From Lathyrus oleraceus (Eukaryota; Streptophyta; Magnoliopsida; Fabales; Fabaceae): a stretch of 64,000 bases of DNA. The position numbers and the translations under genes were made by a program. Below, piece after piece: positions 58,301 through 64,000 of the stretch (its first letter is position 1; the number at the start of each line of letters is the position of its first letter). The DNA lies in NCBI RefSeq assembly GCF_024323335.1, contig NC_066581.1, forward strand, positions 185,768,830 to 185,832,829. The letters are read 5' to 3'. Below the pieces are notes generated by a model. The model was given only the letters and a program-made list of their open reading frames with translations. It was not told the DNA's origin and ran no database searches.

Positions 58301-60032
58301 TTGCATATTCTTTTTGTGTGTGGTATGTTTTAGGAGCATAGTCCATTATACTATGTCTCTAACATGCATTAACACCAAAATTTCTATTGCCCGGCCTCAA
58401 ATAGTTATGACTTCTACATAAGTCCAATTGTGATTGCTTAACATAGCGCTAAATTTGTGACACAAAAGGTATAGCATTCTAGTAAGTGAGATTGTAAGTC
58501 TCCCCTCTTTCTCTTTCATGGTATTGTGTGGAAACTTGGCCTTTTTTTTCTTCCTTTGGAAGATGTCTTGGTTCAAGGATTCATGCTTGTGAATAGTGGG
58601 TTGAGTGTTCTCCAAAGAATGACTTAAACAAAACAAAAGCAAAAGCAATACTAACTTCTAATCAATTAACAACTAACATTTAATTCAAGCCATTTATTTT
58701 TTATGCACTTTAATTTTGAGCTCTTATTCATTTGTCATTATTCATACCATTTAACTTGTTTACTTTAATGTCATTTTCAGTTTGCTCATTTGATCCATAT
58801 CTTGTGATTATTCTGTGATTTTATATACTTGTTTGTGTTCTTTTGACCTTAAATGTATATAATAACAACAAAAACCCTAAAAGACATTTTGTGTGGAATA
58901 TTGGTTTGCTCTGAGACATTGGACTTAGAATTAGGCAACACTCCCTATGCAAAAGGACTTGGCCAATGCCAACTTTCATGAAACCAAGTACTTGTGAAGT
59001 GAACTTTCATCTGATGCAAGTATTGTGATCCCATTTGAGTTCATCTGCAACATGATCTTTTGGAGTTGTTACTTTGAACCTGTGTCTAATGCTTATCTTT
59101 GAAGTCATCTGATACATGGAAGATTATGAAGAAGATCATGAAGTTGCTAAGCTTGGATGTGGCTATCTTTATTTGATGCCTCGCTCTTCATCTTACTACT
59201 TGTGTATTGATATTGCTTGATTCTAAAGTCCAAGGGAAATTTGGGTTTCTATATGACATTCTTGTTTATTGGATTGTAGCCCATTGGTCAGATCTTTTCA
59301 ACTCTTAACTTTTAAATTTGTGCTTAGGATTAGTCTCTTCATCTCCTCCCCATTTCTTTAATTTCAAATCTCTCCCTCCTTTTAAAATCTTCTTTGATTG
59401 TGTTTGTTTTCTAAATTTAGAACATTTTGCAAATTAGAAACTTTGGCCTTATGACATTGCATTTTTAAACTCTTTTCTTAATTAAACTTGTAAATGGACT
59501 TAATCATACTTGACTTAAAATTTCAAAAGCCAAAAAGAACTAACACTCATTCAAACCATTATTTAGGCCTCGTGTGCCTTTGTTAAACTCAATTTTTTGT
59601 TAAAAACAATGCACTCACTTTGAAATTGTTACCACGAACTACGAAGTTTTGATCCCTCATTTTATGTTGGTACGTAGGCACAAGTCTGTAGGCCTTGTCA
59701 AACACAAAAATATAATTAATGAACTCTTTTCTCATCTCTCGACTTTATTTATTGCAAACATCTTTTGTACAAAAATACATATACACACAAAAAAAGGGCT
59801 CCCTACGAGTACCTAGGACACTTTGGGTGCCTAACACCTTCCTTCTGTGTAACCAACCCTTTTACCTGTAATCTCTGGCATTTTATTAGTTTTGATTTGA
59901 AAACTTCTTATCTTTTGGGTTTTGTTCATACTTTTCCCTTTTCCCTTGGAAACAATAAAAGCGCGGTGGCGACTCTGGTTTTAATGACGTCTAGCTTATC
60001 CATAGCTTGATAGTCATGAATTTACTGCTACA
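55344..60032 (+). repeat. Element F 3' LTR, about 4.7 kb, plus strand
   Basis: Related along its length to B's LTR but in opposite orientation: GAGATCACCAAGCAT near 55451, ACTAACCAAAATACC near 55502, a TATA box at 56853-56860, a hairpin core GGGTGCCTAACACCTTCC (59824-59841), a primer-like TGGCGACTCT (59967-59976) and the end ACTGCTACA (60032). No primer site follows, so it is a 3' or solo LTR. The left limit is approximate. No gene inside; small frames have no domain signal. Confidence 0.7.
56853..56860 (+). promoter_or_regulatory. TATA box of element F LTR
   Basis: TATAAATA about 1.5 kb into the LTR, as in B and D. Confidence 0.55.
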
Positions 60033-60542
60033 GTATGTGCTACAAGTTTTAGGAGATAGAATTAGTAACCAGGCTCTGCAAAGGTGCTTGAATGTTAAAA
60101 ATCCATCTCAAAGTTATTACCGACTTATCAAGTATGTGAGGGACAATAATAACCTAAAGAGAATCTCGTTCAAGTGTGGTATGATGTATCAATCCCACGA
60201 GGCCTAGGCCAAAAGGGAATTATCACACCACGTTCCTAAAATAGGAAAAGATGGGTTAATTGAGTTCTATGGTTCTTGGTGTTCAGACCCTAGGGCCGAA
60301 ATCCTCTAATACCATTATGACTGGATCATAAGGCCTCGAGAAATCAGGGGGAGTCTCCACCAAGTATGAATCTCATGTCAACCCCACATCACCTAAGCCA
60401 AGGGGGTCTTCATGACTATATCACATCCTATTCTTATGTCTTTGCTCGAGCTCGAGTCAAAGCCCATCTCACCACTCATGTATTACCCATCGAACAAACA
60501 ATTATATATAAGAAATTTGTTTCAATTTTTCTATTGGGAATA
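60033..60542 (-). other. Element E leader remnant
   Basis: Sequence between the F LTR and E's primer site. Patches resemble B's leader (AAAGATGGGTTAATTGAG...GGTTCTTGG), so it is the 5' UTR of a minus-strand element interrupted by F. The open frames at 60007-60702 are not credible proteins. Confidence 0.55.
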
Positions 60543-60560
60543 TCCCCAGCAGAGTCGCCA
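60543..60560 (-). promoter_or_regulatory. Primer binding site of element E (tRNA-Arg type)
   Basis: Minus strand TGGCGACTCTGCTGGGGA, 2 nt from the LTR end at 60563. Confidence 0.85.
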
Positions 60561-60740
60561 CCTGTATGCGGCAGGATTTCCTGAGTGCGGGATATTGGAT
60601 TATCCAGACTCGAATCGGAATCACTTAAAAAAGCAAAAGCAAGAGTCGCCACAGAACTTTATTATATCCAAAGAAAAACATGGAAAGGGAAAATATAAAT
60701 AAAACCCTAATGAAGAGATCTAGGTAAGCAAGTCAGTTAT

Positions 60741-60769
60741 GCGAAGGGAAGGTGTTAGACACCCTTCGC
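60741..60769 (-). other. Conserved U5 hairpin (element E)
   Basis: GCGAAGGG and CCCTTCGC are exact complements 13 nt apart. Compared with A's ACAAAGGG/CCCTTTGT, both arms changed together. Confidence 0.65.
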
Positions 60770-63700
60770 ATCCTTGGTACTCCAAGGGAACCGTTGGCCA
60801 TACATTTGTTTGACTTATTTATGGGTTTCATAAGAGGGGCGAATGAGTTTTAAAAATAATAAAAGGAAAGGGTGAGGTTTTATTTTTTATTATGCTTGCA
60901 AAGATTCGTGTGAACATCTCATGCCTACGTACCCCCCAAGTGCAATGAGGGATCAAAGCTTTGTAGTTCAACCTAAAGGTTGTTTTTGTTTGTTTTGGTT
61001 GATTTTATTAAGGAAATTGATAATAGGTCTTCTCATTTAATAGAATATCCATTATACATCATTTTTGTTCTTGCTTGCTCTTTTTGTGGTCCACCCTTGT
61101 GGCCGGTTGATTGCGAGGCAATAAAGACACTCGGCTTACAACATTGGTTAGGTGCTTGGTATATGGACCAAGTGAATGCGGGGGTTTAAAAATAAAGTGA
61201 GATTTGTATTTTTTTTTTAATCTTTGATTAGGTTAAAACCTTTATTAGGTGTTTTACAAAGTGTTCTGTCATGAAAAGAATGTGGTTTTCTAAGTTATGG
61301 ACAAAGGATGGTGAAATGTTTTTCATGCAAGAAAATAACTTTAGTTTTGAATGGTTGATTTTAGGTTGATTTTATTTTTAAGGCATTAAAGAATAAAACC
61401 TTTAACCTACCCCTCATTAAAAGTCCCATACCCATATATAAGCATAGTAGCCACAGTATCCTTATTACATCACTTAGAAAAGCAAGAAAGATAAACTAGC
61501 CCTAAGGTGATATTTCCTTTCCACCCATGGAATCTCAAAGACAAATAAAGGAAAAATGAAAGAAAATAAACAAATGAAGAGATGGGATATCTCTTGGTCT
61601 CTTTCTGGTATAAATTAATTTGGATTGCCTCTTCCTCTTGGTAATTTTCTTTTTCACCATGTTTGAATGGAGCACTCTTAAATGTAACAAGAAGAGAAAC
61701 AATGCTAATGTGATGACTTAACAAATTTTAAAATATAACATAGAATGAAAATTGTTAGTAAACTTTAAAATATGAAATGGATAAGTGTGAGTCTATAATG
61801 ACATATATTTTTTGTATATTTTTCTCATGTAAGGAAAATCACATTTGAACATGATTATTAAAACAAGTCACAAATGGAATGTAAACTACACATGCTTTCT
61901 AAACAAAATGAAATGAAAATGGAAAAAGATCCAAATTCAAAAAAAAAACTTAACATATGAAATGACAGAAAGTGAGGTCATAATCAATTGCAATTGAAAC
62001 ATATCATTTATCATGCTAGTTGACAAAGTGGGAATCAAAACAAGGCACGCTAGCAAGGTATAAACCCTAATCTACAACATGCTTGAACATTGAAACAAAA
62101 ATGCAAGATATAAATAGGATATAAAAAAAATTGGGAATATGAAATGAAAAAAAATGATATGGAAAACCAATAATGTTCACGGATTGCAATTATGATAAGT
62201 ATCAAACAAGTTATGGTGCTAATCATGCAAGGTGTCACTTAAACATGCCAAGATTAGATCAAATCAAACATGAAATTGAATGAAAATGAAAAGGACCTAA
62301 AAATGCAAAGTGGACAGAAGAAAACATGTTCTAAAATGTCATGCAAACATTAATATGGAATTACAAATCAAGCATCAATATTGGAGATCCATTCTCAAGT
62401 CAAACACAAGCATAAACATCAAAATCAAAACACAAATGAGAACTAAATGAAAAAGGGTTCAAATGAAATAACTTCCAACATAAGAAAGTCTTTAAATCTC
62501 ATATTAAAACTAGGGATGCAATCATTTCACATTGATCATGCATCAAGAACAAGTTATAATGTGAATCAAGCAAAGAAGGCAAAAGGGAAAACCCTAAATT
62601 GAACTTTAAGAAATAAGCTTCAAATGGGAAAATGTTCAACATGAAAAATGTCACCAATCACCTATGGAAACCAAATATGTAACTATATATCATTTGTGAA
62701 CCAATTTGAAACACTTAGGGTTTTCAAACTTTGGAAATGAATGAATAATCAAACCCTAAGTTCAAACTAATTTAAAAATGCTTCAAAACAGAAATCTCAA
62801 AGAATCAAAAGTACCCCCTATTGCATAAGGATCAATTACAAAAAAATTGGGATTTTTATCATGTAATCTGAAATTACTATGATTTAAATACAGTAAAAAT
62901 AATACATAAAGAGATAAAAATGATTTTTAATTTTCTATTGGTCAGAAAAATAAATAAAAAACATATTATGGAAGAGAAAATTATTCCAAACAACTTTCCT
63001 GTTGGACATTTTTTCAAATTCCAAAGGGTTTGAGAAAAATTAAATAATCAAAATAAATAAGATAAATAACAAAAATAATAAAAATGTGATCCGGTGGAAA
63101 TTAGGGGAATCAAGACAATGGTAGGAAAGCACGCAGATCATTCAATTCCCCTCATTAATGAGGTGGCATAATGTAAGCCACCTGATCCAATGGGGACACA
63201 TCATAGCGTGTGTTTCTTAATGCACAGGAACACCAACAAATTCAAATATTTGTAGGGACCACACGTCACGCTCCCATTGGTCCAATTTGAATATTTGGAG
63301 GGAGGGGCGGGTGGTCGCCTGAGAACACGATCAAACCACCATGGACGGTGGGCGGTTTCTGGAAAAATGAAAAATGCTTCAAAATGGAAAATTCAAAAGA
63401 GCAAAGTTACTCAGAATCTCATGGCGAGTAAGATGGTATGGTCCTAAATTATTTATGAACAACCAACATTGCAAATTGAATTTGGTACCAAAATGAAACC
63501 CTAGGCTACAAACTAAAATAAAATGCTACTCAGTTCCTAAAAATGAAATTAAATGGCATGGTGATCATCAGGAACAAATTTCCAACAGCATAGCATCAAA
63601 AAGTTTGAGATTTGGTTCAAATTTTATACCTCTTGAAGATCACTCAAATGGATGACTTTAGAGCACTGGTTCTCCCTCCACAAGTTACTATTCCACTTGC

Positions 63701-63867
63701 TTTAAGTTGTTACACCTTCAGAACACTTCAGAGGAGGTTGCTAAGCCAAAGGAAAAGCTTGAGGATGCTTGAGTTTTGAAAATCGATTCAAAGTTCAGAG
63801 GTTCCAATGGCAAACTTGCAGAGGTTCAATGGCAATCCAAAGCTTGAAAATAGTTGTGCAGAGGCCT

Positions 63868-63877
63868 CTATTTATAG
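63868..63877 (-). promoter_or_regulatory. TATA box of element E LTR
   Basis: Minus-strand CTATAAATAG within a near-palindrome CCTCTATTTATAGAGG. Confidence 0.55.
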
Positions 63878-64000
63878 AGGGGAAAGGTGTTGGTGATTTG
63901 CTGAATCATTTGGATTAGGTTAAAGGGAAAAATGGAGTTTTGATTAATCTTGCCAACCAAGTTTTGGTGAGGTGGCTTTTGTACCTTGCAAAAGGCATGT

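Larger units (their letters stand above)
60563..64000 (-). repeat. Element E 5' LTR, 3' portion (continues past the window)
   Basis: The minus-strand LTR ends CCTGCCGCATACA at 60563. It contains a primer-like TGGCGACTCT (60642-60651), a perfect-arm hairpin (60741-60769) and a probable TATA box near 63868, then runs off the right edge. No gene is seen in these 3.4 kb; the sequence is A-rich on the plus strand. Confidence 0.8.

Noticed and set aside
55344..60032. F as a 5' LTR of a plus-strand element
   Set aside because: No primer site follows its end at 60032; the next primer site (60543-60560) is on the minus strand and belongs to E.
60007..60702. Overlapping plus-strand frames next to E's primer site
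   Set aside because: They run across the F LTR end, E leader, primer site and E LTR, so they cannot be one gene.

Overview
The window is plant nuclear DNA made almost entirely of nested LTR retrotransposons. The full-length elements look like Ty3/gypsy elements of the Tat/Ogre type: very long LTRs, an extra ORF1 upstream of gag, a tRNA-Arg-like primer site, a gag-pro ORF separated from RT-RH-IN by a short intron, and a second RNase H. This load is typical of the large genomes of Fabeae legumes (Pisum, Vicia, Lathyrus). That placement is an inference from element type; no host gene, tRNA, rRNA or CRISPR array was seen.

Layout. Element B (minus strand) runs from the left edge to 34419: 3' LTR remnant 1-224, 3' UTR, broken pol, broken gag-pro, an open ORF1, primer site, and a 4.9 kb 5' LTR at 29534-34419. 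Its pol is split by solo LTR H (5960-7598, duplication GACAT). Its gag is split by element A (plus strand, 11189-25826, duplication TCTAG), a near-complete copy whose LTRs are both 1953 bp and about 1% different. B lies in, or abuts, LTR sequence G (34420-36106 and 54075-55057). G is split by solo LTR D of B's family (36107-54074, duplication AATGT), and D is split by element C (plus strand, 36470-49515, duplication CCTAC). C is a deletion derivative that lost most of gag, RT, RNase H and integrase but keeps ORF1 open. G starts inside the tandem-repeat 3' UTR of a plus-strand element F, whose LTR is about 55344-60032. F ends in the leader of minus-strand element E, whose primer site is at 60543-60560 and whose 5' LTR runs off the right edge.

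How the parts work together. In A, B and C the gag-pro stop codon overlaps the GT of a predicted 5' splice site (..GTAA..). Removing a 233-265 bp intron joins gag-pro in frame to RT-RH-IN. Unspliced RNA would give Gag-Pro and spliced RNA the full polyprotein. All LTR families here share a U5 hairpin and a 9-10 nt copy of the primer-site start about 60-90 bp before the LTR end.

State. No element looks fully autonomous. A has one stop in ORF1 and one near the end of integrase. B has nine in-frame stops plus altered protease and integrase catalytic residues. C is deleted. By-eye LTR divergence (C about 0.5%, A about 1%, B about 3.6% over 224 bp) agrees with the nesting order.
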